From: Candidatus Uabimicrobium amorphum
Lineage (GTDB): Bacteria > Planctomycetota > Uabimicrobiia > Uabimicrobiales > Uabimicrobiaceae
Direction: 5' to 3'
Length of the DNA: 64,000 nucleotides
Assembly (NCBI RefSeq): GCF_009002475.1
Contig: NZ_AP019860.1
Coordinates: 930,001 to 994,000 of the forward strand
Below the pieces are notes generated by a model that was given only the letters and a program-made list of their open reading frames with translations, made no database searches and was not told where the DNA came from. Shown in pieces: positions 42,677-52,684 of this stretch. Numbering within the stretch: position 1 is the stretch's first letter; the number at the start of each line of letters is the position of its first letter. Position numbers and translations under genes: made by a program.

Positions 42677-43642
42677 TTATTTTTGCAAATAACGATTGCT
42701 AAAAACTTGCTCGATATCGATATTTTCTTTTTTTAACATTTTTGCTGCATGCATTTGTTGCAGCAACGCCTGCCAACGTTCTTTTTCCATCACCCCCAAT
42801 GTCTCGCGCTTTTCTAAACCCGAGAAGACCAATGGTTGCAATTGTTCCACACCGTATTGTAAGATTTCCATACTCATTTCGCGGTTTATGGAATGAATAT
42901 ATTCATTGGTTTTTTGTGGTGACTGCAAGTATTTCAACCATCCTTTGCGACTGGCGATCGCCATTTTTTTTACAACAGCACTATTTTTTTGTGCGTATTG
43001 TTGTGAGGTTACCAAAATGCTGGTGTAAGGGTTGAAACCTAGAGCATCGGCAACCAATATATTTTTTACTTCAACACCTTTGCTTTTGGCAATAAAAGGT
43101 TCGCTAAATATATACGCTTGTTGCGCGCTATTTTTGTCGCGCAAGAAAGAGGTTATGTTTCCGGTGTAGGGAACTATTTTTACTCCGGTGAGCGGTAATT
43201 TGTACTTCACGTAATGCGAAAAAGAAGCAGAGGCTGACATGATGAGTGTCATATCACGGATGTCTTCCAACTTTTGTATACGGGAACTTTTGTGTAGCAT
43301 AATAGAGCGTGGACTTTTGCGAATGGGAGCCATGACCGCGACAATTTGTGCTTCTTGGGAACGCGCGAGAAGTACGCGATCCGCATTTGAGATACCAAAT
43401 GCGGCATTGCCACGCGCTACTTGTTGTAAAACAGGTGTTCCTGGTCCCCCAGGAACAATATTTACATCAAGACCTTCTTTTTTGTAGTATCCAGACAATA
43501 GAGCGGTATAGAACCCACCATGCTCTGCTTCGGGGAACCAATTTAGATACAAATCTACTTTGGTAAGATTGTTTTGTTGTTGTTTTTCACAGCCACAAGT
43601 TGCCAGGAAAAACAGCACTAGTAACCAATATATTTTACTCAT
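42677..43642 (-). CDS. NMT1/THI5-like ABC transporter substrate-binding lipoprotein
   Basis: The 321-residue protein has a lipoprotein signal (FFLATCGC) and a periplasmic binding fold of the NMT1/THI5-SsuA class: VDLYLNWFPEAEHGGFYTAL, YYKKEGLDVNIVPGG, and FGISNADRVLLARSQ. Members bind pyrimidine precursors of thiamine, sulfonates or related small ligands. No permease or ATPase gene is adjacent; the genes nearby are a coiled-coil lipoprotein upstream and VOC across the hairpin. The ligand is not readable from sequence. Confidence 0.88.
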   Translation of the reverse strand: MSKIYWLLVLFFLATCGCEKQQQNNLTKVDLYLNWFPEAEHGGFYTALLSGYYKKEGLDVNIVPGGPGTPVLQQVARGNAAFGISNADRVLLARSQEAQIVAVMAPIRKSPRSIMLHKSSRIQKLEDIRDMTLIMSASASFSHYVKYKLPLTGVKIVPYTGNITSFLRDKNSAQQAYIFSEPFIAKSKGVEVKNILVADALGFNPYTSILVTSQQYAQKNSAVVKKMAIASRKGWLKYLQSPQKTNEYIHSINREMSMEILQYGVEQLQPLVFSGLEKRETLGVMEKERWQALLQQMHAAKMLKKENIDIEQVFSNRYLQK

Positions 43643-43651
43643 ATTTTATCT

Positions 43652-44032
43652 TTAGTCATATTGCTCTTCGACAATGCGTTTTCTTTCCTCAAATAATTCT
43701 TCGATTTTATTGGTAATTTCTTCGTAATTTTTTTTGATTTGACGCAACTGATCTCCATAAGCATCATCGATACTTGGAGGTGTTGGCCCCACAGGGTTAC
43801 CATTATTGTCGTTTTCTTCACGCAATTGCTCTAGTTGTGTGTAACGCTTTTTTAAATTGGAATGTGCTTTCGCCGCATCCTCGATAGCGTTTTGTAAATT
43901 GACTATTTTTTTGCGTTCTTCTTTTAATGCTGTTTCTTGTCTTGATATGCGTTCGTATCTCTCTTCACTTGAGGAACAACCAAGAAAAGATGCGATGAAT
44001 ACACATATAAAAAATGTCTTGAAACTATACAT
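43652..44032 (-). CDS. Coiled-coil lipoprotein
   Basis: The 126-residue protein has a lipobox (ASFLGC) after a short signal peptide. The mature part is two charged helices, about 22-70 and 95-125 (ERISRQETALKEERKKIV and NYEEITNKIEELFEERKRIV), separated by a Pro-containing loop (GNPVGPTPPS). A helical hairpin anchored to the outer or inner membrane is likely. It lies 9 bases before the SBP gene on the same strand, so the two are probably co-transcribed. No family is known. Confidence 0.75.
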   Translation of the reverse strand: MYSFKTFFICVFIASFLGCSSSEERYERISRQETALKEERKKIVNLQNAIEDAAKAHSNLKKRYTQLEQLREENDNNGNPVGPTPPSIDDAYGDQLRQIKKNYEEITNKIEELFEERKRIVEEQYD

Positions 44033-44085
44033 ATTTGTACTCTTTTCTACTAAAACATTTTGCTGTTATTTTACAGTAAAACAGA

Positions 44086-44114
44086 TTGACTCTTTCCTTT
44101 AAAATATATTATAT
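44086..44114 (+). promoter_or_regulatory. Candidate promoter P1 of the giant HEAT gene
   Basis: TTGACT (44086-44091), a 17-base spacer and TTATAT (44109-44114). It lies about 190 bases before the translation start. Overlapping alternatives for the -10 exist in the same TATATTATAT stretch. Confidence 0.5.
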
Positions 44115-44180
44115 GTTCCACTTTGCATCAATACAAATAATTTTGATCGCCCATTTCGTGATGTTAGCGAGAAATTTTCA

Positions 44181-44209
44181 TTGACGCTAAAGTTCAATTT
44201 TGCTACACT
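44181..44209 (+). promoter_or_regulatory. Candidate promoter P2 of the giant HEAT gene
   Basis: TTGACG (44181-44186), a 17-base spacer and TACACT (44204-44209), about 90 bases before ATG 44301. The TTG here is the first codon of a longer in-frame reading, which I reject as a start. Confidence 0.5.
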
Positions 44210-44300
44210 TCGTAGCTTCAAGAGGTCTAAAAACCTCGCTTCTCATTTGATATACCTACTCGAAGTTTATTTTCTAAGACATAATAGAAAGGGCTTCTTT

Positions 44301-47300
44301 ATGAAGTTCTACCCAAAAAATATTGTGCTTTTGATTGCGATGTTATTGTTTATGTTTAGTGTCGCTATAAACGCACAAAATGACGAAAATGATCAGGTTG
44401 ACGATCAAACGAAAAAAGAGCAACCTGAAAATGATGAAAACAACCCTCCTCAAAATGGGGATGCTGAAAAAGCAGAAGACGACGCCGATGCAGAAGACGA
44501 CGCCAATGCAGAAGACGACGCCGAAGAAAAGCCTCAGGAAGAGAAGTGGTTGGACAATTTAGCTTCAGATAACGAAAAAGAAGTTGCTGAAGCGCTTGAT
44601 AAACTAAGTACCGATCTTTCAGCAACAATAGATGTTGTTACCAAAGGTCTTAGTCACAGCAACCCTATAGTTCGAGGTCACTGTGCTGACATACTTTCCA
44701 AGGCTACGGATCACAAAGAAAAAGTGACCAAAAGTTTTGTAAATGCTCTAAAGAGCGAAGATGATGTCAAAGTTATCAAGAAAATGATGGGTGCTTTAGT
44801 TGCATGGCAAGCCGCAGAGGAAGAGCTTGTAAAACTTTTAGAACACGAAATTCCTGCTGTGCGTATGGAAGCCGTGAACTCTCTCGTCGCACTAAAAAAA
44901 GAACAGGCCCTAGACACATTATTTTCTGCATTAAAGACCGAGAGTTACCCTGATGTCAAAGCAGCTATTTATGAAAAGTTTTGCACCCAAGGAGATGATA
45001 AACAACTTGCGGAATTACTGTTAGAATTGGCAAAACTGGATTTTTCACAGGAAAAAGACGAAGTTTTAGAGCAAGTTGTTGCATGCGCCACAAAACACAA
45101 AAAACAAATCGGAACAGATATCCTAATGCGCGTTGCTCAAAATGCAACGAGTAATTCAGTGCGTGTAAAAGCCGTAGAAAATGTTTTACCGCTTATCGAT
45201 CGCGAAAATATTGGAGTTTTAGTTTCTCTTCTTTGGGATGAAGATGTCAATGTTCGCCAAAAAGCTTTTGGTAAACTATCACAGACAACGGGAAAAACCT
45301 TTGGATACAACGCCAAAGCAGACTTAACGTCTCGTGTACCGAGCATTGGCGAATGGCAAAAGTGGAAACAAATAGATGAATTGGTCTATTGGTTAGACGC
45401 AGCAGAAGCAGATGAAGCAGAAGAAGCATATAACAAAATACTAGAGTATGGAATATCAAGCACCACAACGTTGATCGAAAATTACGACAATGCCAGCGCG
45501 TCTGGTAAAGAACGCATTATTAACTTGTTGGGAAATTACCCGACTCCGCAAGCCCTCGTTACAATTGCAAAAGGACTAGGGAGCGACAATGCCGCTATTA
45601 AAAAAGCTAGTACCGTAAACACTTTCCGAGCATGGAAGAAACTACAGGACCCAAAAATTCTCGTGCCGTTGCAAAATGTATTTGATGCTGCACAAGAAAA
45701 AGACCTGTCATTAGCATTTAATCTTGCACAAGCTAACTACAAAAATGCCACTGAATTTGTACAAGCAACAATCAAAGATGGTAGCAGCGTAGAAAAAACT
45801 CTTGAGTACGTCACACCAGCTTTCTATGGTGAATTAGCCAACCATATTTCGCAAAAAAATGCGATAGCAAAAAAAGTTGTGACACATCTACTACAAGAAA
45901 AAAATCCACAAGCATGGAGTGTACTTTCCAAAAACTTTTCTCATCTCGAATCTGCAGACAAAATAACCTTGCTACATGATTTGCAAGAAGTTCCTAGTGA
46001 ATATGCGAACTTGGGAGCAGCGTTTAGTGCAGAAAAAGATAGTGATGTTGTTGTGGCTTTTTGTAACAACCTACCAGTATCTGAGTTAGAGAAATCTGTC
46101 GACGGTGCGATGAAAAAGTACGCGGAAGCAGATGCTAAAGCGAAAACCGCATTACTTGGCGCGATTGCAAAAGTGAATAACGATGCCACCAAGAGCTTTT
46201 TTGAAAAACTTTCTACAGCAGAAGGTGACATGCAAATTGCTGCTGTTGAGAATTACTTAAATCTCTTGGGAGACAAGAAAGACTCGTACATTGCTGAACG
46301 TTTGAAAAAAGAGACAAACGCGGCAGTGCGTTTAAAACTTCATGGTGCTACCACCTATACAAAAGAAGATTATGACAAATTGCAACAAGCGTTGGATGCA
46401 GAAAAAGACACCGCAGTGAAAAAACTTCTTGTGGAACGTCTGCACTCTCTGGATGCGAAAAAAAGCCAGGAATTGTTAGTTGCACTAGTCACAAACGGTA
46501 AAGACAGTGAATTGCAAAAGCTCGCTCTTAGCAAGCTAGACACAAAAGACAATACTTTGGCAGACAAACTTGTTGAAGTATATTCGAAAACACAAGATGC
46601 GTCTTTGCAAAATGCTATTCTTTCGACTTTGAGTGATGTAAAACCGCAAAAGGCTGCCGAATTTGCTAAGGCAAGTTTGGAAAAAAGTGTAAATGTTGCT
46701 GTATTTTCCGTTTTAGTAAAAACAGATGCTGCCGCAGCGAAAAAACATTTTGCGAATGTCATGGAAAACAGCACTACGGAACAAAAAGTAGAGATTATCA
46801 AAAACAGTGGTGCCATCATGGGCAAAGAACACGTTGCGACCCTTCTGCCTTTCATCATTAACGACGAGTCACAAGAATTATTTGACGCCACACAAAGCGC
46901 CCTTAAGTCGATTATGGGTAGCGAAGAAGTCAAAGCGGAAGAAATATCAGCGTGGAATCAAAAATACCAAGCGGTGGTAAAAAATCTGAATACTGTGCTA
47001 ACTTCTGACAAAGAAGACGATATTGCCGCGGCAAAAAAAGCACTGGCAGAACACAAGACAATTGCCACAAACGAAATTGTAAGTCATCATGCCACTAATG
47101 CAAAAGCAATTGGGGTTTTAAGTGGTTGGCAAACACCTGAAACAACAAACTTTTTCAATGGATTGACCCAAAGTGGTGATGCCAAACTACGCAAAGCAGC
47201 CTATGAATTTCTAGCAGGCGACGCCAATTTTGCAAAAGAAGCAGCGACACTTTATCTGTTCGAGTTAGACCTAGATGCGAAGTTGACACTACTCAATGTA

Positions 47301-50300
47301 TTGTTAAAAGCATACCCAGAGGTTTACCAAGATAAACTAGCAGAGTTTGTAAAAAGCGCGAAAAATAACGACGTAGTTTTTTCCCTTTTGAACAAATATG
47401 CTGACAGTAACATTATTGCTGCTTTATTGCCAAGCGCAGACGAGAAGTTGCAAAAAACTCTGCTATCTCTCGTGGAAAAAAATGTAAACAATGAAAATTT
47501 ACGTACCACAGCGAAGCAGATTGTTGACGGAAATGAAGAAACAGCAAAACCATTTCTAGCAGCTTTGAAAGGCTACAGCGCTCTTAGCGACGAAGCGCGA
47601 ACTTCACGTAAAAGTTTTGTTACATGGTGGTTAGAATACAAGAAGGAATTGGTTAAGCAAGAAAAAGTATATACTGTACTTGAAAACTTAGCTTCCTCTG
47701 ATATTCTAGAACGAAAAAATGCAGCGAAAGAACTTTCCTCTTTAGAAATAAAAGATAAGGCACTCGAAAAATACCTAGACGATGCACAAGTTTCCTCGCA
47801 AGGTAAAATTGGTTTGTTGTCTTTCCTCGCCGCATCACCAACCGAAGAACAAATCAGTTTGTTTTCTCGCTTCTTAGATGACGAAAACAAATCACTACAA
47901 TTGATCGCTGTGAACGCGATCGCGAAAATCGGTTATGACAAAGCGCCAAATGTGATTACCAATCTAGCTAAAAATGATGATGCAAAGATTAGATTTGCCG
48001 CCATTCAAGCCATTGGTAAAAGCAGCAAAGACGCCGCAGATCTACTGCGCAATAACCTTGGTGATGTTGACTTCCGCGTTCGCGAAGAAGCTTACTATTG
48101 GTTACTACAACGCAAAGAAGCTTCGAAAGAAACTTCTCTCGAAATGTTTGCTGAAAATCAACCGCTTAATATCCAAAATATGGCCGTTGATCACCTAAAA
48201 TCACTTGGCGAAAACTCGATCATTCCTAAGCTAATTGCGCACTTGAACAACCCTTTTCCTGAAATGCGTGCCAATGCATACAGTGCACTTGTCTCACTTT
48301 CTGGTGAAAACATTGCATTCGATGCGGAAGCAGAAGAAAGAAAAGAGTCAATTGCCGCATGGAATTCATGGTGGGTGAAGCACAAGCAAGAAGAAGAATT
48401 GCAAGGTTTAGTTGCAAGCCTGAGTGATCCACAAGCGAATATTGACGAAGTGAAAAAGCGCATTATTAGTTTTGGAGCTGCGGCAGCAAGCCTACTCAAA
48501 GAAGAGCTAAACTCTCCTATGGGTGTTGTTCGCAAATACGCTGTTGAGACCTTAGGTGAAATGAAGCGCCGCGATATGTCTATCGAAATCGCAAGATTGC
48601 TATCTGATTCCGATATCAATGTGCGCATGGCAGCGAAAAAAGCTGTTGAATCACTAAGCGGAGCGGAGATAAAAGATCTAGTTGTTGACGCAAAAAGCGA
48701 AAGCGAATGGCAAAGTAATGTTGCAAAAGTAAACACTTGGTGGACTGCTGAACAAGCAAAACTACAAGTAAAACATCAAGAAGCGCAACAGGCGACAAAG
48801 AAAAAAGTAGATGAACTTCTTTCTAGTCTAAGTGACGAAAAAGCAGATGGCGAAAAAGTTGCGAAAGATGTTGCCAAACTAGGTTCTAGCGCTATCGAGT
48901 TTGTGGAAAAACAATTGGCAAACGACAACGCTAAAGTTGTAGTTGGTGCTATAGAAGCACTTGTGGCATTAGATGCGAAGCAGTCGGTAGAACAAATTAT
49001 TTTACTCCTGCAAAAAGAAGCAACGCGTAAAGCCGCAGAAAAGGCACTGAAAAAGCTCATCGGTGAACTACCTATGGAATCCGTTGAAGCTGTACAACGA
49101 CAAGAACAAGTCAAAAACTTGCAAGCTTGGTGGCAGACAAAGAGCGAAGAGCTCAAAAACGATGCCATGAGTAAAATCGACGAAATTACTACTGCTTTAG
49201 AGGCAGATGGTAAAATCGAAGATGCGGCGAAAAAGCTTGCGGCATTAAACGACCACACTGTGATTGTTGACTATCTGGCGGACAAGCGTCTTGCCGTGAA
49301 GCAGGCAATTGTTTCTGCCTTAATTGAGATCAACAGTAAAGATAGTGTTGCGGCCTTACAGCCATATCTATCGGGAACAGAAGATGCAGAGAGAACTCTC
49401 ATTATCAATGCAGTTCGCGCCATTACTGGTGAAGCTTTTGCTCCTCAAGCTCCTAAAGATGAAAAAGAGTGGGACCAAGTCAATACCCAAGTAGAAAAAT
49501 GGGCAAAAGACTGGGCGATCAAGAAGCAAGAAGCTTTGAGAAATGTGGAAGAACAGTTGAAGAAAGCTGTTGCGGACAACAAGGTTGATGAAACTGTGAA
49601 AGAACTAAGCTCTTTAGGCAAAGAAGCAGCGAATAGTGCCAAAGCTCTGCTAAATTCTAAAGAGGAAAAAGAGCAACTTGCGGCTCTAAGTTTAAGTGCA
49701 GCGGTGAAATCAACAACAAATGTTGCCGCGATCATTGATCTTGCAAATCACCAAAGTGAAAAAGTACGCGATGCCGCGACAAAAGCACTTATTGCTATCA
49801 GTGGCAGTGAATTACCTGAACGTCCTGATCAGGAAAAAGTTTGGGGTATTCAAATTGCGAAGCTACAAAACTTCTGGAAAGAAAAGCAAGAACAAAGTAT
49901 TGACAGCGATGCTTTGACAAGTACGCTAAAAGAAGTTGCAGGTGACATGACCGATGATGATGCCAAGGCAGCTTTGAATAAATATGGACACAGTGTTGTG
50001 AGTGCAATTTCACCACTACTAGTTGACAAGGTCGACAGTGTGCGTCTTGGTGCTGTAAAAGCAATGGGACTCATTGGTGATTTCAACCAAGGAATTGCGA
50101 TTGCAGCGACACTAAGTGATAGCCACCTAAAGGTTCGTAAACATTCTTACGATCTTCTAAGTAAATGGGCTGGTAGTAAACCTGAAGTTGCTTTTTCTCC
50201 TGTAGATGAAGATAAGTGGCAAGAAAAAGTGGACACATGGTTTGCAAAGTGGAAAGAACAAGAACAGAAATCTCAAGTAGAAAATATCACAAAAAATCTA

Positions 50301-52619
50301 CAAAAAGATGCTGAAAAAGTCAAAACTTTGCAGAATATCTGGACCCAAGAGCAAGTAGAGCATACACGTAAAATCGTCGAGTATCTAAAGAGCCCCATCA
50401 AAGAAGTTCGCGATCAAGCCGCCGACATTCTAAACGACGGACCAGCATCCGAAGCTTCGAAAAATGAAGACGTTCAATACGATGATGAGGCGCGATCACA
50501 AGAAGACATTGATGCCAACTACAACGAGTATGTGGACTGGTTAAGCAATGCCGAAAAGAATCTCGAGACTTTACAAAGTGAAGTGCAAACTCTTCTCGAT
50601 GACTTAGATAAGCAAAAAGAAGAATTGCAAGGTGGTATCAACACTCTTGACGATTACGAAGACGTACGCGACATTATTGGGGAAATGGCTGACAAAACCA
50701 ACCCGAAAGTGTTGAAAAAATACGCCGAATTGTTGGAAAAATACGGTTGCGATGTTTCTAAATTTGATCCTTATGCCGGTGAAGAAGCGCGAAGTGATCA
50801 ACTATACAATATCGAAACCTCAATATATTCACTGCGTCAAAAACTAGAAGAGCAAGCCGATACAAGTGATGAAGTTGAAGAGAGCATCGAGGACAAACTA
50901 GATGTTAAACAATCAAATACTTTAGAAGACTTGGATAAAATCGCGGCACTTGTTTCTGCACTAGAAAAAAATATCGATTATCAATTGCGTAGTGAAATTG
51001 CCAATACTTTACAACGTGCAACAGGTAACCTACAAGGTTATGACGCTTCTGCTAACAAGAAAGAGCGCGATGAAGCATTGCAAAGTTGGAAAGAGTGGTT
51101 AACACAACAAAAGAAATCGATTGAAGATCAACAAAAAGCGCAAAGTGAAAAAATCGCTGCGGCAGTGAAATCTTTGGAAGAGAAAAAGGATGTTGCTACG
51201 GATGAAGACGTAAAAACCGCAGAACTTTTGATCGCTGCACTTAGTGGTTCTGATCGCGAAAAGGCCTTAGGTGCTCTAAAGGCAGCCAACGGTGACAAAG
51301 AAGCGGAAGACTGGAGTAAGTGGTTGGCGGAAAAGAAAAAGTCGTTGCAACAAAGTCAAAATGTGCAACAAGCTCTTTCCACTGTCAATGGCTTAACAAA
51401 AGTAGCGAGTAGTGCCTCGGAAGCTATGGCGATTGGCGTTCTCGTAAATAGTTTACAGGACGAAAAATGGCGCGCTGAGGCGTACAAAGCTCTTGAAGCT
51501 TACACCAATAAGTATGCACAGACTCAGGTTCGTGAAGGTTTTGGTTATGACGCGAAGGCCCCAATCGACAAGTTAGAAAAACCAATCGCCGATTGGAAAA
51601 AGTGGTATACAAAAAATGTTGGTTCTATTGTGAGAGATCAAGAACAACAAACAAGCAGTGTACTACAACTAGGCAAGACGCTTCTAAATAACAACTTTGC
51701 AAATTCTCGTGGTTTGTATGCTGCGAAAAAATTGGTGGAATCTTTACGTAGTGACTCTGTCAATGTTCGCGAAGCTGCAATTACAGCTCTTGAAGGCTAC
51801 ACAAAAACCAATTATGGTTACGATGTGAATGTGAACCCACAAGAGCAGAACGAAGCTTTGCGCTTATGGGACGCATGGCTTGCGCATAACAAGTCAAACT
51901 TATTGGAAGAGGTATACGGGGATTATTTAGAAACCGGTATATCGAGTCGCGTAGCGCGGAGACGCGCTTTAGAGATGATCACCATCTTGAAAGCAAAAAA
52001 TCCAATTGCGGAACTGAGTAATGTTGCGATTTCATGGTTGCGTCGCGAGACCGGCAAAGATTTGACCTGGAGTGACAATGCCGAAGAGCGCAGCAAAACA
52101 CTGAGCGAGATTGATGCGTGGTTCAAACTACAAGAACCTATTTATCGCATTGACAGCATTGCAAGTGATTTAAAAGGTGGAGTGACAACCCCACTTGACT
52201 TGCAAAACGTAAAGCTACTTGTGTCTTATCTGGACTCTGCAGAGGAAAGTACCAGAGCAAAAGCAATATCCGAGTTGAACAAACTCGCGAATAATGTCTT
52301 TGACTGGGATCCGAAAGCAGATAAAGAAAAACGCGATTTGGCAAAGAAAGATATCGATGCGTGGTTGGCAGAACAAAACGCGGTTGTGCCACTTCGTGAT
52401 AAAGCGGCTGTTTTGAAGAGTAAAGAAGATGTGACCAGAGATAATGTCAAAGATTTAGTCGACGCTCTTGGTAGCTCTTATAGCTCTGCACGTAAAATAG
52501 CTGCCGATGCTTTGAGTCCATATTTCCCAGAATCTGTAGACTATGATCCAGATGCTAGCGAAGAAAAACGCGAAAACGCATTAGGTGAAATCAGAGACTG
52601 GTTCGAAGAACTCGAATAA
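44301..52619 (+). CDS. Giant secreted HEAT-repeat protein with Trp-rich linkers
   Basis: ATG 44301 (AGAAAGGG upstream) gives 2,772 residues. A signal peptide ends near INAQ, so the protein is exported. An acidic, low-complexity stretch (about 25-80) contains a 15- to 24-bp DNA repeat of GACGACGCC type. The rest is HEAT/PBS-lyase-like helical repeats (for example IVRGHCADILSKAT, VRKYAVETLGEMKRR). At least 15 times the HEAT helices are interrupted by a helix-linker with the pattern [YF]-D-x-x-A-x(4,8)-R-x(5,7)-W-x(2,3)-W, such as GYDASANKKERDEAL...SWKEWL and FDAEAEERKESIAAWNSWW. This linker style is seen in planctomycete HEAT proteins. It should be a long extracellular or periplasmic solenoid scaffold. 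A strong terminator follows at 52635-52665. Confidence 0.9.
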   Translation: MKFYPKNIVLLIAMLLFMFSVAINAQNDENDQVDDQTKKEQPENDENNPPQNGDAEKAEDDADAEDDANAEDDAEEKPQEEKWLDNLASDNEKEVAEALDKLSTDLSATIDVVTKGLSHSNPIVRGHCADILSKATDHKEKVTKSFVNALKSEDDVKVIKKMMGALVAWQAAEEELVKLLEHEIPAVRMEAVNSLVALKKEQALDTLFSALKTESYPDVKAAIYEKFCTQGDDKQLAELLLELAKLDFSQEKDEVLEQVVACATKHKKQIGTDILMRVAQNATSNSVRVKAVENVLPLIDRENIGVLVSLLWDEDVNVRQKAFGKLSQTTGKTFGYNAKADLTSRVPSIGEWQKWKQIDELVYWLDAAEADEAEEAYNKILEYGISSTTTLIENYDNASASGKERIINLLGNYPTPQALVTIAKGLGSDNAAIKKASTVNTFRAWKKLQDPKILVPLQNVFDAAQEKDLSLAFNLAQANYKNATEFVQATIKDGSSVEKTLEYVTPAFYGELANHISQKNAIAKKVVTHLLQEKNPQAWSVLSKNFSHLESADKITLLHDLQEVPSEYANLGAAFSAEKDSDVVVAFCNNLPVSELEKSVDGAMKKYAEADAKAKTALLGAIAKVNNDATKSFFEKLSTAEGDMQIAAVENYLNLLGDKKDSYIAERLKKETNAAVRLKLHGATTYTKEDYDKLQQALDAEKDTAVKKLLVERLHSLDAKKSQELLVALVTNGKDSELQKLALSKLDTKDNTLADKLVEVYSKTQDASLQNAILSTLSDVKPQKAAEFAKASLEKSVNVAVFSVLVKTDAAAAKKHFANVMENSTTEQKVEIIKNSGAIMGKEHVATLLPFIINDESQELFDATQSALKSIMGSEEVKAEEISAWNQKYQAVVKNLNTVLTSDKEDDIAAAKKALAEHKTIATNEIVSHHATNAKAIGVLSGWQTPETTNFFNGLTQSGDAKLRKAAYEFLAGDANFAKEAATLYLFELDLDAKLTLLNVLLKAYPEVYQDKLAEFVKSAKNNDVVFSLLNKYADSNIIAALLPSADEKLQKTLLSLVEKNVNNENLRTTAKQIVDGNEETAKPFLAALKGYSALSDEARTSRKSFVTWWLEYKKELVKQEKVYTVLENLASSDILERKNAAKELSSLEIKDKALEKYLDDAQVSSQGKIGLLSFLAASPTEEQISLFSRFLDDENKSLQLIAVNAIAKIGYDKAPNVITNLAKNDDAKIRFAAIQAIGKSSKDAADLLRNNLGDVDFRVREEAYYWLLQRKEASKETSLEMFAENQPLNIQNMAVDHLKSLGENSIIPKLIAHLNNPFPEMRANAYSALVSLSGENIAFDAEAEERKESIAAWNSWWVKHKQEEELQGLVASLSDPQANIDEVKKRIISFGAAAASLLKEELNSPMGVVRKYAVETLGEMKRRDMSIEIARLLSDSDINVRMAAKKAVESLSGAEIKDLVVDAKSESEWQSNVAKVNTWWTAEQAKLQVKHQEAQQATKKKVDELLSSLSDEKADGEKVAKDVAKLGSSAIEFVEKQLANDNAKVVVGAIEALVALDAKQSVEQIILLLQKEATRKAAEKALKKLIGELPMESVEAVQRQEQVKNLQAWWQTKSEELKNDAMSKIDEITTALEADGKIEDAAKKLAALNDHTVIVDYLADKRLAVKQAIVSALIEINSKDSVAALQPYLSGTEDAERTLIINAVRAITGEAFAPQAPKDEKEWDQVNTQVEKWAKDWAIKKQEALRNVEEQLKKAVADNKVDETVKELSSLGKEAANSAKALLNSKEEKEQLAALSLSAAVKSTTNVAAIIDLANHQSEKVRDAATKALIAISGSELPERPDQEKVWGIQIAKLQNFWKEKQEQSIDSDALTSTLKEVAGDMTDDDAKAALNKYGHSVVSAISPLLVDKVDSVRLGAVKAMGLIGDFNQGIAIAATLSDSHLKVRKHSYDLLSKWAGSKPEVAFSPVDEDKWQEKVDTWFAKWKEQEQKSQVENITKNLQKDAEKVKTLQNIWTQEQVEHTRKIVEYLKSPIKEVRDQAADILNDGPASEASKNEDVQYDDEARSQEDIDANYNEYVDWLSNAEKNLETLQSEVQTLLDDLDKQKEELQGGINTLDDYEDVRDIIGEMADKTNPKVLKKYAELLEKYGCDVSKFDPYAGEEARSDQLYNIETSIYSLRQKLEEQADTSDEVEESIEDKLDVKQSNTLEDLDKIAALVSALEKNIDYQLRSEIANTLQRATGNLQGYDASANKKERDEALQSWKEWLTQQKKSIEDQQKAQSEKIAAAVKSLEEKKDVATDEDVKTAELLIAALSGSDREKALGALKAANGDKEAEDWSKWLAEKKKSLQQSQNVQQALSTVNGLTKVASSASEAMAIGVLVNSLQDEKWRAEAYKALEAYTNKYAQTQVREGFGYDAKAPIDKLEKPIADWKKWYTKNVGSIVRDQEQQTSSVLQLGKTLLNNNFANSRGLYAAKKLVESLRSDSVNVREAAITALEGYTKTNYGYDVNVNPQEQNEALRLWDAWLAHNKSNLLEEVYGDYLETGISSRVARRRALEMITILKAKNPIAELSNVAISWLRRETGKDLTWSDNAEERSKTLSEIDAWFKLQEPIYRIDSIASDLKGGVTTPLDLQNVKLLVSYLDSAEESTRAKAISELNKLANNVFDWDPKADKEKRDLAKKDIDAWLAEQNAVVPLRDKAAVLKSKEDVTRDNVKDLVDALGSSYSSARKIAADALSPYFPESVDYDPDASEEKRENALGEIRDWFEELE

Positions 52620-52634
52620 TTGTTTTGAGTTTAC

Positions 52635-52665
52635 AAAAGCGCAACTGCGGTTGCGCTTTTTTTTT
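52635..52665 (+). terminator. Intrinsic terminator of the giant HEAT gene
   Basis: AAAAGCGCAAC (52635-52645) pairs with GTTGCGCTTTT (52650-52660), followed by a T-run to 52665. A typical rho-independent terminator 15 bases after the stop codon. Confidence 0.9.
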
Positions 52666-52684
52666 ATACCACAGTGGAGAAAAT

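Noticed and set aside
44181..44300. N-terminal extension of the giant HEAT gene from TTG 44181
   Set aside because: The codons overlap a good promoter, no ribosome site is present, and ATG 44301 opens a clean signal peptide.
46370..46933. Long minus-strand frames inside the HEAT gene
   Set aside because: Ser/Phe/Cys-rich products typical of antisense to Lys/Glu-rich helices; no start signals.
52625..52684. Upstream start of the MBL gene
   Set aside because: The frame runs through the intrinsic terminator of the previous gene.
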